Positions 26,486-36,525 of a stretch of DNA of 56,331 nucleotides are shown piece after piece; position 1 is the stretch's first letter, and each line of letters starts with the position of its first letter. Below the pieces are notes generated by a model. It was given only the letters and a program-made list of their open reading frames with translations, was not told the origin of the DNA and searched no databases. The position numbers and the translations under genes were made by a program. The DNA comes from Myxococcales bacterium (lineage in GTDB: Bacteria; Myxococcota_A; Polyangia; Haliangiales; Haliangiaceae): positions 1 to 56,331 of the forward strand of contig JAQBQF010000162.1 in NCBI GenBank assembly GCA_028287115.1, in the 5' to 3' direction.

Positions 26486-28612
26486 GTGAAGATCTTACGT
26501 CCGCTGTTCGCCGCCGCTATCGTCCTTCCTCTGTTCGCGATGCCCGCCGATGCCGTCGTCACGGCGACGTGGACCGTCGAGACCTATCAGCAATTCGACG
26601 CGGGTGATGCGACGTCGGCGTTCATCACGAGCGCCGGCGAGCTGCGTCCCGGCTGGGACACCAAGCGCACCGCGCTCGAAGGTGATGCCGTGTGGTCGGC
26701 ACTCAAGCTCGCCGACGGATCGATCCTGCTCGGCTCGGACGCAGGCGGCGCGATCTATCGCGTCAATGGAGAGACCTCCAAGAAGCTCGTCTCGATCGAA
26801 GGCGCGATCGCGGTCGTCTCGCTCGTCCAGACCGCCGACGGCGCCGTGTGGGCGGGCACGATGCCCGGCAACAAGCTGTGGAGGATCGAAGTCGGCACGG
26901 GTAAGGCGACCGCGGGACCCGCGCTCAAAGAAGTCGAGACGATCTGGTCGCTCGCGGCCTCGGGCAACACGGTCTACGCGGGCACGGGCCCGTCTGGAAA
27001 GCTCTACGCGATCACCGGCGGAACCGCGAAAGAAGTGTTCGACACCGATGACAAGCGCATCACCGCCGTCACGGTGACCAAAGACGGCGCGGTGTGGATG
27101 GGCACCTCCGAGCGCGCGCTCGTGTTCCGCTACGATCCGAGAGACGGCAAGACCCGCGCGATGGCCGACTTTGCGGGCAACGAAGTCTCCGCGATCGCGC
27201 CGTATCGCGATGGCGTCGTCGTCGCGGCCAATGATCTCGCAGAGCAGCCTCCACCGACGGGCAAGACGCCCGGGCAGGTCGAGGCCGCCGAGAAGCCGAC
27301 CGCACCGAAGGGCCAGGCCGCGAAGCCGCCCGAGGTCGGCACCAAGCCCGGCGCAGATAAGGATCCGCCGCCTGTCACCGATCTCGGCCGCAAGGGTGCG
27401 AAGAAGGGCAAAGGCGCGCTGTTCCGGATCGGCTCCGATGGCCGCCTCGATCAGCTTCACGCGCTCACCCAGACGTACTTCACGTCGGTGGTCGTCGGTG
27501 CCGATGGCGCCGTCTACGCGGGCGCCGCCGACAAGGGTCGGATCTACATGGTCGATGCCGATGACTCGGTGGCGACCGCGTTCGATGTCGACGAGCGCTC
27601 GGTCTCGCAGATCTGGGCCGACCGAGGCTTGCTCGCTTTCACGACCGATGACTCCGCCGCGCTGTATCGCGCGACCGGCCGTGCGTCGCAGGCGAAGTAC
27701 GTCAGCGACGTGCTCGATGCGAAGGCCGTGTCGCGGTTCGGCAAGCTGACGTGGGTCGCGCAAGGCAAGGTCAAGATCGAGACCCGCAGCGGCAACACCG
27801 CGAAGCCGGGCGTCGGCTGGAGCGAGTGGCAGTCGCCGCAACAAGTCGGCAAGGTCGGCGGCGGCACCGAGGGCGGCAAGATCGTGAGCCCGCCCGGCCG
27901 CTACCTCCAGTTCCGTACGGCGCTCGAAGACGACACGGCGCGCGTGCGTCGCGTGATGACGTACTACGTTCCGCAGAACACGCCGACGGTCGTCCAGGAC
28001 GTCACGGTCGAGCTCGCGACCAAGGAGAGCCTGCCGACGCTCAAGGACTCTGCCGCCAAGCCGCGCAGCCCGGTGCTCCGCGTCAAGTGGAAGATCGATA
28101 ACGCCGACAGCGACGACACGACGTACACGCTCGAAGCGCGCCGCGACGGCGAAGCGAACTGGCGCCCGATCTCGACCGGCAAGGCGCCGCTCACCGCGAC
28201 GACGTGGGAATGGAACACCGAGACGTATCCGGACGGCTGGTACAAGCTCCGCGTGACGTCATCGGATGCCGCCGCGAACTCTCCTGATCGCGCGCTGACC
28301 TCGAGCTACACGACGACGATGTTCGCGATCGACAACACGCGACCGACGATCGACGGCCTCACCGTCACGTATCCGCGTGCGTCCGCTCGCGCCCAGGACT
28401 CGATCAACACGATCGCCGAGATGGCGTTCTCGATCGATGACGGTCCGTGGCAGCTCGGCACGACGGCCGACGGCCTGTTCGATGATCAAGTCGAAGATCT
28501 GCGGATCGATCTGCCCGCGGGCCTGACGCGTGGCACGCATACGCTCGCGGTGCGAGTCGCCGACAGTGCCGGCAACGTCGGCTCGACCTCGACGACGTTC
28601 GTCGTCAAGTAG
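26486..28612 (+). CDS. Exported beta-propeller protein
   Basis: A 708-residue protein with signal peptide (cut near MPADA) and GGGGAG in good position before its GTG start. From about residue 60 to 400 it has repeats of the type DGAVWAGT, GNTVYAGTG, DGAVWMGTS and DGAVYAGAA, which are blades of a WD/two-component-sensor-like beta-propeller. A Pro/Ala/Lys-rich insert (about 250-300) interrupts two blades. The C-terminal 250 residues look like two immunoglobulin/fibronectin-type domains (YTLEARRDGEANW; AVRVADSAGNVGS). Its partner is the S55 protein 21 bp upstream. The role is unknown; binding to a surface or a periplasmic ligand is likely. Confidence 0.8.
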   Translation: MKILRPLFAAAIVLPLFAMPADAVVTATWTVETYQQFDAGDATSAFITSAGELRPGWDTKRTALEGDAVWSALKLADGSILLGSDAGGAIYRVNGETSKKLVSIEGAIAVVSLVQTADGAVWAGTMPGNKLWRIEVGTGKATAGPALKEVETIWSLAASGNTVYAGTGPSGKLYAITGGTAKEVFDTDDKRITAVTVTKDGAVWMGTSERALVFRYDPRDGKTRAMADFAGNEVSAIAPYRDGVVVAANDLAEQPPPTGKTPGQVEAAEKPTAPKGQAAKPPEVGTKPGADKDPPPVTDLGRKGAKKGKGALFRIGSDGRLDQLHALTQTYFTSVVVGADGAVYAGAADKGRIYMVDADDSVATAFDVDERSVSQIWADRGLLAFTTDDSAALYRATGRASQAKYVSDVLDAKAVSRFGKLTWVAQGKVKIETRSGNTAKPGVGWSEWQSPQQVGKVGGGTEGGKIVSPPGRYLQFRTALEDDTARVRRVMTYYVPQNTPTVVQDVTVELATKESLPTLKDSAAKPRSPVLRVKWKIDNADSDDTTYTLEARRDGEANWRPISTGKAPLTATTWEWNTETYPDGWYKLRVTSSDAAANSPDRALTSSYTTTMFAIDNTRPTIDGLTVTYPRASARAQDSINTIAEMAFSIDDGPWQLGTTADGLFDDQVEDLRIDLPAGLTRGTHTLAVRVADSAGNVGSTSTTFVVK

Positions 28613-28620
28613 CACGACCC

Positions 28621-28959
28621 ATGGTGGAGCATCGAGTCGTCACGCCTGCCGCCGCGAGGTCGACGCGCGTCGCGGTCACCGTGACGCTCGGCCTGGTCTC
28701 GCTGTCGCTCGGTGTGCTTCTGTTCGTGACGCGCGATCTGAGCCTGCGCGATTCGACCGTGCTGTTTCTCGTCGAGCTCATCGGCCTCGCGATCACGATG
28801 CCATTTCTCTACGTCGGCGCCTATCGCTGGTCGTCGACCGAACCGCTTCCGCGGGGCACCGCGGGATTCTCGTGGTTCAACTGCCTGGGCCTGGTGCTGT
28901 TCACGATGATCATCGCGACGATGGTGCTCGCCTCGTACCGCATGACACCGGCGAGCTGA
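28621..28959 (+). CDS. Small membrane protein, three spans
   Basis: A 112-residue protein with three likely membrane helices: about 17-36 (TRVAVTVTLGLVSLSLGVLL), about 47-67 and about 83-104 (FNCLGLVLFTMIIATMVLAS). No motif I recognise. It starts 8 bp after the propeller gene stop and may be cotranscribed, although no SD is visible. Confidence 0.6.
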   Translation: MVEHRVVTPAAARSTRVAVTVTLGLVSLSLGVLLFVTRDLSLRDSTVLFLVELIGLAITMPFLYVGAYRWSSTEPLPRGTAGFSWFNCLGLVLFTMIIATMVLASYRMTPAS

Positions 28960-28977
28960 GCTACCATCGCTCCCGCG

Positions 28978-29877
28978 ATGGAGACGCTCACCTGGCAGAA
29001 GGATGGACCCGTCGAGGGGCGTCAGGCGCTGAGCTCGATCCGGGAGATCGTGTACGCCAGAGGTCAGCTCGTCGGCGTCAACGTGTACGGAGAGGTCTGG
29101 CGATTCGACGACAAACTGGGCTGGCGCGTCGAGATCAAGTCGGCGATTCCGTCGGGCGTCGGGATCCAGGTCTACGCGAATGCGTGGGACGACAAGCTCT
29201 GCGGGTTCGGTTCCGACGGCCGCGTGTTAACGCTCGAGCAAGGCACCGCGCTGACGTGGAGGACGCACTCCGAGCCCGAGCCGAAGTTTGCGTTCAAAGG
29301 GCCGATCGGCGCGTACGACCCTTCGCGCAAGATCATGGTCGTGTGGGGGCCGAAGAAGTCCGACGGCTCGCGCAAAGACGAGACGTTCGTGTTCGACGGC
29401 AACCTGTGGAAGAAGGGCAAGAAGGCCAAAGCTCCTCCCGCCGAGCTCGCGAAGACGGACGGCGGCGCCTTCACCGTTGTCTACGATCCGGCGGGCAAGC
29501 AGGTCGTTCGCGTCGGCGTCACGGAGGTCGCGTACTTCGACGGCACGAGCTGGCGCACGGTTCCGCTTGGCAACGGCAAGGCGCTCGGGACGTGGGAACG
29601 CATGCCGTGCGTCGACGAAGCGAGCAAGACCGTGTTGCTGATCCAGCGCCACGTCTCCGATCTGAACGTCGTCAAGCTCGAGCTCGGACCCGAGAGCGCA
29701 CGAGCGGTGGTCGTCGCGACGGTCCCATCGGCGGTGACGCGCAATCCGAACGACGCCGGCGGCAACGTCGCCTTCGATCAGCACGCGTACGATCCGGCGC
29801 GGCGGCAGCTGGTCGCGTTCGATACCAAGCTGGGCTTCCGCTACGTCGCAGACCTCGCGCCGTACTTCGGATCGTGA
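28978..29877 (+). CDS. Hypothetical beta-propeller-like (kelch-type) protein
   Basis: A 299-residue soluble protein without signal peptide. Repeating pieces such as YGEVWRFDDKLGW, GRVLTLEQGTALTW, ETFVFDGNLWKKG and VAYFDGTSWRTVP are spaced about 50 residues apart, as in kelch or related propellers. A TACCAT box lies 10 nt before ATG 28978. It follows the three-span protein by 18 bp. No function can be assigned. Confidence 0.65.
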   Translation: METLTWQKDGPVEGRQALSSIREIVYARGQLVGVNVYGEVWRFDDKLGWRVEIKSAIPSGVGIQVYANAWDDKLCGFGSDGRVLTLEQGTALTWRTHSEPEPKFAFKGPIGAYDPSRKIMVVWGPKKSDGSRKDETFVFDGNLWKKGKKAKAPPAELAKTDGGAFTVVYDPAGKQVVRVGVTEVAYFDGTSWRTVPLGNGKALGTWERMPCVDEASKTVLLIQRHVSDLNVVKLELGPESARAVVVATVPSAVTRNPNDAGGNVAFDQHAYDPARRQLVAFDTKLGFRYVADLAPYFGS

Positions 29878-29914
29878 TCACATAGAACGTCATTTCGCAA
29901 AAAGAGAGGCGATC

Positions 29915-30397
29915 ATGCCGCAACGAGATCCACCCTACGAAGGACATTGCACGTGTGGCGATGTTCGTTATCGGATGACGAGCGCGCCGCTGTTCGTTCA
30001 CTGCTGTCACTGTCGCTGGTGTCAGCGCGAGACCGGCACCGCGTTCGCGCTCAACGCGATGATCGAGGCCGATCGCGTCGTGCTCGTCGCCGGGCAACCC
30101 GAGATCGTCGCCACGCCATCGAACAGCGGCCGCGGGCAAAAGATCTCTCGCTGTCCGCAATGCCGCATCGCCGTCTGGAGCAACTACGCCGGCGCAGGCG
30201 ACCTCGTGCGCTTCGTCCGCGTCGGTACGTTCGCCGATCCGGACCAGTTCCCGCCCGACGTTCACATCTTCACGGCCTCCAAGCAGCCGTGGGTGGTACT
30301 GGGCGCGGGAACGCCCGCGTTCGACGAATACTACGACCGCGAGAAGCTCTGGCCGCGCGGCAGCCTCGAGCGCCGGCGCGCATACCTTCAGACTTGA
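29915..30397 (+). CDS. GFA-family zinc protein (glutathione-dependent formaldehyde-activating type)
   Basis: A 160-residue protein with SD GAGAGG before ATG 29915. The family's zinc ligands are all visible: GHCTCGDVRY, VHCCHCRWCQRETG and SRCPQCRIAVWSNY. The GFA fold was named for a formaldehyde-glutathione adduct enzyme, but most members are of unknown substrate, so only a zinc-binding GFA-fold protein is claimed. Its C-terminal extension, with YYDREKLWPR, is common in this subgroup. It faces the minus-strand H1-like gene. Confidence 0.88.
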   Translation: MPQRDPPYEGHCTCGDVRYRMTSAPLFVHCCHCRWCQRETGTAFALNAMIEADRVVLVAGQPEIVATPSNSGRGQKISRCPQCRIAVWSNYAGAGDLVRFVRVGTFADPDQFPPDVHIFTASKQPWVVLGAGTPAFDEYYDREKLWPRGSLERRRAYLQT

Positions 30398-30424
30398 CCG
30401 AACAATCCGGTCAGGTCGCGGTCG

Positions 30425-30877
30425 TTACGCGCGTGCGCGACGCTCGCCGGAGACGGCGAGGTCGAGCAACTGCGGCAGCGAGAACGAATTGAGCTTGGCG
30501 AGGTAGTCCTTGTCCTTGCTCTTCTTCTCGGCGGTGCCGATCGCTTCGATCAGCTTGTCGCGGCTGCCGAACTTCTCCTTGACGGTCGCGACGACCTTCT
30601 GGAGCCGGAGCAGCTGCATGTTCGAAGCCTTCGCGAGGCGGCCGGTGAGAACGTCCGTGTCCTCGTCGTCCCGAGCGATCGAAGCAGCGAGCGTCTTCGC
30701 GAGCTTCTCTTTCGACTCGAACGCGGCATCGAGCCGCGCGTTCGGATGACGCGGTAGCGCGGGCTTCGCCTCGGCCTGGTCTTTTGCGGCCTTCGGCGCA
30801 GCCTTCTTGGCTGGAGCCTTCTTCGCGGCCTTTGGAGCGGCCTTCTTCGTGGTCTTTTCAGTTTTCTTGCTCGCCAT
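30425..30877 (-). CDS. Histone H1-like basic protein
   Basis: A 150-residue protein from ATG 30877, with AGGA at a good distance. The first 45 residues are Lys/Ala/Pro repeats (KKAAPKAAKKAPAKKAAPKA), like the tails of histone H1 and bacterial H1-type proteins, and should bind DNA without sequence specificity. The C-terminal part (about 55-150) is helical and charged (LAKTLAASIARDDEDTD; VVATVKEKFGSRDKLIEAIG), of unknown fold. Possibly a nucleoid or DNA-protecting protein. It is 7 bp after the lipoprotein gene, so cotranscription is possible. Confidence 0.7.
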   Translation of the reverse strand: MASKKTEKTTKKAAPKAAKKAPAKKAAPKAAKDQAEAKPALPRHPNARLDAAFESKEKLAKTLAASIARDDEDTDVLTGRLAKASNMQLLRLQKVVATVKEKFGSRDKLIEAIGTAEKKSKDKDYLAKLNSFSLPQLLDLAVSGERRARA

Positions 30878-30884
30878 GGTGTTC

Positions 30885-31946
30885 CTACTGTCCCGACCCC
30901 GAGCCTTGGACCGGCGCGGGCGGGGAATCCTGCGCGGCCGGACCTCCGCCGTCAAGTGCCGAAACCAGTAGGTTCACGTCGGCAATGTCGAGGTTTGCCT
31001 TGAGCCTCAGAACGGCTCCGTCGGCAGCAATCGCGATGTGATCGACGATCTTGCCGAGGCTCTTGCCCTGCGCAGCCATCCCCGCGAGCGCGAGGTTCTG
31101 CTTCGCGAACGATTCCAGGGCCTTGGCATCGGCGGCCGTGGCCATCACCGCATCGACCTCGAACTTCGCGCCGTTGGACGTGTCCGCACTGACGGTGAAC
31201 GCGACGGGCCCGGCCGAAATCTGACCCGCGGTTGCTTTCACGAGTCCTTGGCGGACGCGCTCGTCCGCGCGGCCGACGGCCCAGAGCGGCGCGTGTTGAT
31301 CGGCGAGCGCGAGCCACTGCGACATCTCGGGATTGTCGGAGAGCTTCTTGCCCGGGCCGAGCGCTTCGGCGACATACGCTTCGTCCGAGCCGAGCACGAC
31401 CGTGTCCGCGCGACCGAACGCGAAGAACATGCCGCGATTGCCTTCCTTCGCCTGATACAGCGTCCGGCTGCCGAGCGGTTTCGCGGTCAGGTCACCGCCG
31501 CCTTTGCCGACCATCGAGCGCACGCACGCGGCGAACTCGTTCTCGACCAGCTTGCCGGTCGCGATCATCAGCACCGGACCGGTGCCCGGCTGAGGACCGG
31601 GGGGGCCAGCGCCATGAAGGGTGTCAGCGCCATTTGTAGATGGACCAACGGCGAGCACGACGTGCTTGATCTGCGTCGCGAAATCGAGCTTGCAGCTGTC
31701 CTTCAGCTTCTGCCAGCGCGCCGCAAGATCCGCATCGCGTGCGAGCAACTGATCGACCGCACGCGCGACGAGCGGCGAATCGACCACGCGCGCGACATCC
31801 GCGGTGATCACCACCACCGCGGATGCGGGCACCGCGGCGAGGCCCGTGACCTCAGCCGACGGCGCACTCGATTTCTTGCCGCACGCAGCGGCCGCCAAAA
31901 CCAAAGCCGCGAGCGAATAGAGGATCGGCTCGCGGAGCGACTTCAT
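30885..31946 (-). CDS. Lipoprotein, paralogue of its upstream neighbour
   Basis: A 353-residue lipoprotein. The signal peptide MKSLREPILYSLAALVLAAAAC ends in lipobox AAAC. Its ATG overlaps the stop of the upstream gene (ATGA at 31943-31946). The mature part resembles the neighbour: a VPASAVVVITADVARVVDSP start, a KLDFATQIKHVVLAVG segment, then a GRADTVVLGSDEAYV piece and a beta-rich C-terminal half. No family with known function is recognised; the fold suggests a DUF3352-like surface lipoprotein. Confidence 0.75.
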   Translation of the reverse strand: MKSLREPILYSLAALVLAAAACGKKSSAPSAEVTGLAAVPASAVVVITADVARVVDSPLVARAVDQLLARDADLAARWQKLKDSCKLDFATQIKHVVLAVGPSTNGADTLHGAGPPGPQPGTGPVLMIATGKLVENEFAACVRSMVGKGGGDLTAKPLGSRTLYQAKEGNRGMFFAFGRADTVVLGSDEAYVAEALGPGKKLSDNPEMSQWLALADQHAPLWAVGRADERVRQGLVKATAGQISAGPVAFTVSADTSNGAKFEVDAVMATAADAKALESFAKQNLALAGMAAQGKSLGKIVDHIAIAADGAVLRLKANLDIADVNLLVSALDGGGPAAQDSPPAPVQGSGSGQ

Positions 31947-32998
31947 GGACCGCCCATGCCTCCGCCCATACCACCCATCATGCCGCCCATCATCCCGCCG
32001 AGCATGCCGACGAGGGACTGCAGCTTCTGGCTGGACATTCCGAGCGAGAACTTGACGTCCGTGCCGTCGGTGCCGACGTCGAGCTTGTCGACCATCTGCT
32101 TGACCTGCGGGTTCGTGATCTGCGGCTTGATCATGTTGACGAACGAGGTTGCCTCGTCCGGCGTCGCGAGCCGCATGCGCATGTCGACGGTAAGCCCGTC
32201 GGTCAGGTTGATCGAGCCGAAGATCGCCTTCGGCTTGACGCCCATCGCGCCCATCTTGCTGAACATCGGCGAGTTGCCGTTCATCAGCATCCACAGCGAT
32301 TCCTTCGTGTTGATCTTCGAGTACATCTCGACGAACGTCTGCGAGGTCTTGAGCGCCGACGTGCCCTTCGCGGCCGCGAGGACGCCGTCCTTCGTGCCCG
32401 CGCTACCCATCGTGCCGAGCAGCGTCGTGTCGTTGACGAACGTGAATGCCGACGTCTCGCCGGCCTTGTCCTTCACGAGGAACACGTTGCCGTCGATCGT
32501 GATCTCGGTGCCCTTCTTGACGGCCTCGGCCTTCGCCTTGTCGAGACACGCCATCACTTTGGCCTTCTCGGGGCCGTGGACGACGATCGCGCCATTGGGC
32601 TTCTTGTCGAGCTCCTTCATGCCGAGCGAGACCGACTTGACGGCCTCCATCGGATCGAAGCCGCAAGCCGCCTTGAACTCGGCGAGGCCGCTCGCCATCT
32701 TGTCCATGATCTTCGGCGAGTACTGCTTCCACAGCGCGCTCTGCTGGAGCTGTGCGAAGTTGAGACCGAGGACCATCTCGGAGTCGACGGGGAGCAGCGA
32801 CAGATCGTCGGCATTGCCGGCGACTGCGCTCACCGCCGCGGAGACGGCCTGGGAGTTATCCGCCCCGGACTTCGACTCGGTCGTCTTGTCGCCGGTGGTG
32901 GGCTGATCGGACTTCTTTTCGTCGTTCTTTTTGCAGCCCGAAACGCCGAGCGCGAGACCCGCGACGACGACAAGCCAACCAGTGCGAATGCGAACCAT
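31943..32998 (-). CDS. Lipoprotein with Gly/Met-rich tail
   Basis: A 351-residue lipoprotein. ATG 32998 has AGGAGC about 7 nt upstream; the signal peptide MVRIRTGWLVVVAGLALGVSGC ends in lipobox VSGC. Mature residues are Lys/Asp-rich first, then VDSEMVLGLNFAQLQQSAL, ACGFDPMEAVKSVSLGM and EITIDGNVFLVKDKAG. It is clearly related to the downstream lipoprotein. The end is unusual: repeats of GGMM (GMLGGMMGGMMGGMGGGMGG). Methionine-rich tails can bind Cu(I), but this is only an idea. Confidence 0.75.
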   Translation of the reverse strand: MVRIRTGWLVVVAGLALGVSGCKKNDEKKSDQPTTGDKTTESKSGADNSQAVSAAVSAVAGNADDLSLLPVDSEMVLGLNFAQLQQSALWKQYSPKIMDKMASGLAEFKAACGFDPMEAVKSVSLGMKELDKKPNGAIVVHGPEKAKVMACLDKAKAEAVKKGTEITIDGNVFLVKDKAGETSAFTFVNDTTLLGTMGSAGTKDGVLAAAKGTSALKTSQTFVEMYSKINTKESLWMLMNGNSPMFSKMGAMGVKPKAIFGSINLTDGLTVDMRMRLATPDEATSFVNMIKPQITNPQVKQMVDKLDVGTDGTDVKFSLGMSSQKLQSLVGMLGGMMGGMMGGMGGGMGGP

Positions 32999-33099
32999 GA
33001 GCGTGCTCCTGTAGCGTCCGAGAGATAGGACGCCGGGCTTATAACACGGGCCCCTGGGTCGGTCGATGTCGGCCGGTGATGGTAATAGATACGGCTGCC

Positions 33100-33753
33100 A
33101 TGCCATGGAGTCGTCACCGGCTGCGCGACCAAGACGTCTGGGCAAAGGTCGACACGAGCGGTGCACTTGTCACCGATCGTGACGGCCGTGTGGAGATCGT
33201 TTACAAGCCCGCCAACGGTGCCAAGGTTTACCGCGCCGGAGCGCGCAATCTGACTCCGACCGGAGAGGCGCCACTCGAGCTGGTCGCCGGTGAGCCCGCT
33301 CCGGAAAAAGCAGACAAGCAGAAGACAGCACCGCGACCGACGGTCGCACCACCGAATGCAGTCCATGTCTGGACCGATGGCGGGGCGAGGCCCAATCCGG
33401 GACCGTGCGGGCTGGGCGTCGTGATCGTCGATGGCGACACGCGCAAAGAGATCTCGGAGTTTCTCGGCACCGGCACGAACCAGATCGCCGAGCTCACCGC
33501 GATCCTGCGTGGCCTTCAGGCGATCGAAGACAAGACGCGTCCGACGTTCGTGTACTCCGATTCCGCGTATTCGATCGGCCTCCTCAGCCAGGCGTGGAAG
33601 GCCAAAGCCAACGTCGAGCTCGTCGCGGCACTGCGCGAGGTCTGCCGCGCGTTTTCCGATCTGCGATTCGTCAAGGTCGCCGCGCACACCGGCATTCCGC
33701 TCAACGAGCGCTGCGATCAGCTCGTCGGCGAAGCGATCACGCGCCGCCGCTAG
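33100..33753 (+). CDS. Ribonuclease HI with N-terminal accessory domain
   Basis: About 217 residues. The RNase H domain (about 85-217) has WTDGGARPNPGPCG with the first catalytic Asp, then Glu in QIAELTAI, Asp in VYSDSAYSIG and Asp in NERCDQLVGEA, so the active site DEDD appears complete. It removes RNA from RNA/DNA hybrids. The first 50 residues (SRHRLRDQDVWAKVDTSGAL) form a small domain found on deltaproteobacterial RNase HI. ATG 33100 is the most plausible start; GTG 33076 and ATG 33079 are in frame too. Confidence 0.9.
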   Translation: MPWSRHRLRDQDVWAKVDTSGALVTDRDGRVEIVYKPANGAKVYRAGARNLTPTGEAPLELVAGEPAPEKADKQKTAPRPTVAPPNAVHVWTDGGARPNPGPCGLGVVIVDGDTRKEISEFLGTGTNQIAELTAILRGLQAIEDKTRPTFVYSDSAYSIGLLSQAWKAKANVELVAALREVCRAFSDLRFVKVAAHTGIPLNERCDQLVGEAITRRR

Positions 33754-33756
33754 CGG

Positions 33757-34713
33757 CTATTCGTCGCGCTGAGCTTCCACGGCGACGTCCGCGAGCGTCA
33801 CGAAGTCCCAGTGCTTCGCGATCGTGTCGAGCATCGCGTCGACGCGCGCGAGCTTGTCGTCGATCGGGATCCGCAGGTCAGGCTGCCGTAAGGCGAGCTC
33901 GCCGGGGATGCCGTCTTTCTCGGCGTCGGCAAAGTCGATGCCGTGGAGCTCGAGGTTGAAGAACTTTCGCTTCGCCATCGCGGTGATGATCCGAGCGCGC
34001 GCCCACGCCGGAGCGACGAGTAACGAGGTGCCGATCGCGGGCACGCGCGTCCACGGCGTCACGGCGACCGGCAGCTCGACGAGCGGCGCCTGACCGCGCC
34101 GCCAGGGTGCGGACATCGCGGGCCGATAGGGATCTGCGGGCGCCGCGAGCGCTCGCGGGTTCGTCATCACGGCGCCGCTCGGCCTGCCGAACGCGGCGAG
34201 TGCACCCATGACGACGGCCTTGGCGGCGTAGTACGCGGGCGCCGGAAAGATCGACGAGTCGTAGCGATAACCCAGACGCGCGAGCGTCTCGAGCATCGCC
34301 GGTGAGACGTCGTAGCCGGGCGCGCGGAACCCGCGGATCAGCTTCGTCATCGCCCGCAGGACGCGATCGCAGCTCGTGATCTCGGTGTCGACCTCGCGGG
34401 CGCCCATCCGCGCCAGGTCGTACGGGTGCGAGTACGAATGATTGCCGAGCTCGTCGCCGGCCGTCGCGAGCGTGCGCAGCCGGTCGGCGTTCGCAAGCCG
34501 CGCAGCGCGATCCGGCAGGCCGGCGTCGCCGTCGCAGTCGCGGCCGATCACGAACCAGGTGACATGGACGCCTCTCCCGGCGAACAGCGCGGACGCACGA
34601 GGCAGGGCGCGCTCGAGGATCGCGTGCTCGAGCTCGGCGGGAGCTTGTCCGAGCCCGTGAATCCGGTAGTAGCAGGCGATCCCGTCTAGATCGATCGAGA
34701 CCGCACAGTTCAC
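33757..34713 (-). CDS. Polysaccharide deacetylase (NodB-like)
   Basis: A 318-residue protein of the NodB carbohydrate-esterase fold. The metal site is seen as SIDLDGI (Asp) and [11 protein letters not shown] (His-x3-His); [10 protein letters not shown] is the conserved Arg-Pro loop, and [10 protein letters not shown] has the C-terminal His. There is no signal peptide, so it acts in the cytosol or at the inner face, possibly on a lipid-linked sugar. GTG start at 34713 overlaps the glycosyltransferase stop (GTGA), indicating a shared pathway with that enzyme. Confidence 0.87.
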   Translation of the reverse strand: MNCAVSIDLDGIACYYRIHGLGQAPAELEHAILERALPRASALFAGRGVHVTWFVIGRDCDGDAGLPDRAARLANADRLRTLATAGDELGNHSYSHPYDLARMGAREVDTEITSCDRVLRAMTKLIRGFRAPGYDVSPAMLETLARLGYRYDSSIFPAPAYYAAKAVVMGALAAFGRPSGAVMTNPRALAAPADPYRPAMSAPWRRGQAPLVELPVAVTPWTRVPAIGTSLLVAPAWARARIITAMAKRKFFNLELHGIDFADAEKDGIPGELALRQPDLRIPIDDKLARVDAMLDTIAKHWDFVTLADVAVEAQRDE

Positions 34714-35440
34714 GGCTTGCCGCCGAAACGGATCACGTACGTGAGCTTTGCCATCCCGCGCAGCACGTTCGGCACGCGCTTGACGAGGTTGATCGCCGGC
34801 GGCCGCTTCTCGTGCAACCGGATCGGGATCTCGATGACACGCAGCCCCTCACGACCGGCGCGGATCACGAGCTCGCTCGCGAACAGATCGCGATCGATCA
34901 CGCACGCCTCGACGATCGGCAACAGCGACTCGCGGTGGAACGCCTTGAGCCCGTGCGTGTCGGTGCCACGGAAATCGAGCGCGACGCGCAGCATGCCGTT
35001 GATCACGCGGGTGGCGACGCGGCGAAAGACCGGCCGCTCGTCGCTCGCACCCTTCATCGCCTTGCTGCCGACGACCATGTCGGCATCGGAGTGACGCAAC
35101 GTCTCGAGTGCGCGCCGATGAAAATCGGCATCGCACAGGTCGATCTCTTCGCAGATCACGTAGGTGCCGCGCGCCTCGAGGATGCCGCGCCGCAGCGCCT
35201 TGCCGTAGTTCGGCTCGCCGAGCGAGAACGTGCGGACTTCCGGTCGCTCGGACGCGAGATGCTCGGCGAGCTCGACCGTCCGATCGCGCGAGCCGTTCTC
35301 GGCGAGGATCACCTCGAACGTCAGCTCCGGCGCGTGGAGCGCCGTGCGCACGGCAGCGAGCCCGTCGAGCAGATCGGTCACGGCTTCGCGAAGGATGCCC
35401 TCCTCGTTATAGACCGGGATCACGATCGAGACGTCGGGCG

Positions 35441-35444
<4 letters not shown>
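34710..35444 (-). CDS. Family 2 glycosyltransferase
   Basis: A 244-residue GT-A enzyme. The nucleotide-sugar binding motifs are [17 protein letters not shown] and AENGSRDRT, and the acidic motif lies near [10 protein letters not shown]. The size and form fit dolichyl-phosphate-mannose-synthase-like enzymes, which charge a polyprenyl lipid with a sugar. It has no membrane spans. It is coupled at both ends by 4-nt overlaps, to the metallo-hydrolase upstream and to the deacetylase downstream. The trio probably builds or trims a lipid-linked glycan. Confidence 0.88.
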
Positions 35445-36388
<944 letters not shown>

Positions 36389-36394
36389 CGGCTA

Positions 36395-36400
36395 AGCCTA
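36395..36400 (-). promoter_or_regulatory. -10-like box of the metallo-hydrolase operon
   Basis: On the minus strand this reads TAGGCT, followed by a 6-nt gap and the GTG at 36388. It would give a leaderless mRNA for the hydrolase-GT2-deacetylase operon. Confidence 0.4.
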
Positions 36401-36525
36401 CGGCGTAGGGCGCGGGCGAGGCCAATTCCGCGCGGGTTTCGTGCGCGACCGCAATCCTCGTTGGCCCAGATTTGGGCCAACTGCTGCTCTCGCGACGTCT
36501 CGACGTGTTGTAACTTGTCGCCGTC

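Noticed and set aside
29873..29880. GTGATCAC palindrome before the GFA gene
   Set aside because: Only 8 bp and overlapping the previous stop; likely chance.
28530..29885. Open frame of about 450 codons across the propeller end and next two genes
   Set aside because: Arg-rich translation with no domain; the other frame has real membrane and propeller signals.
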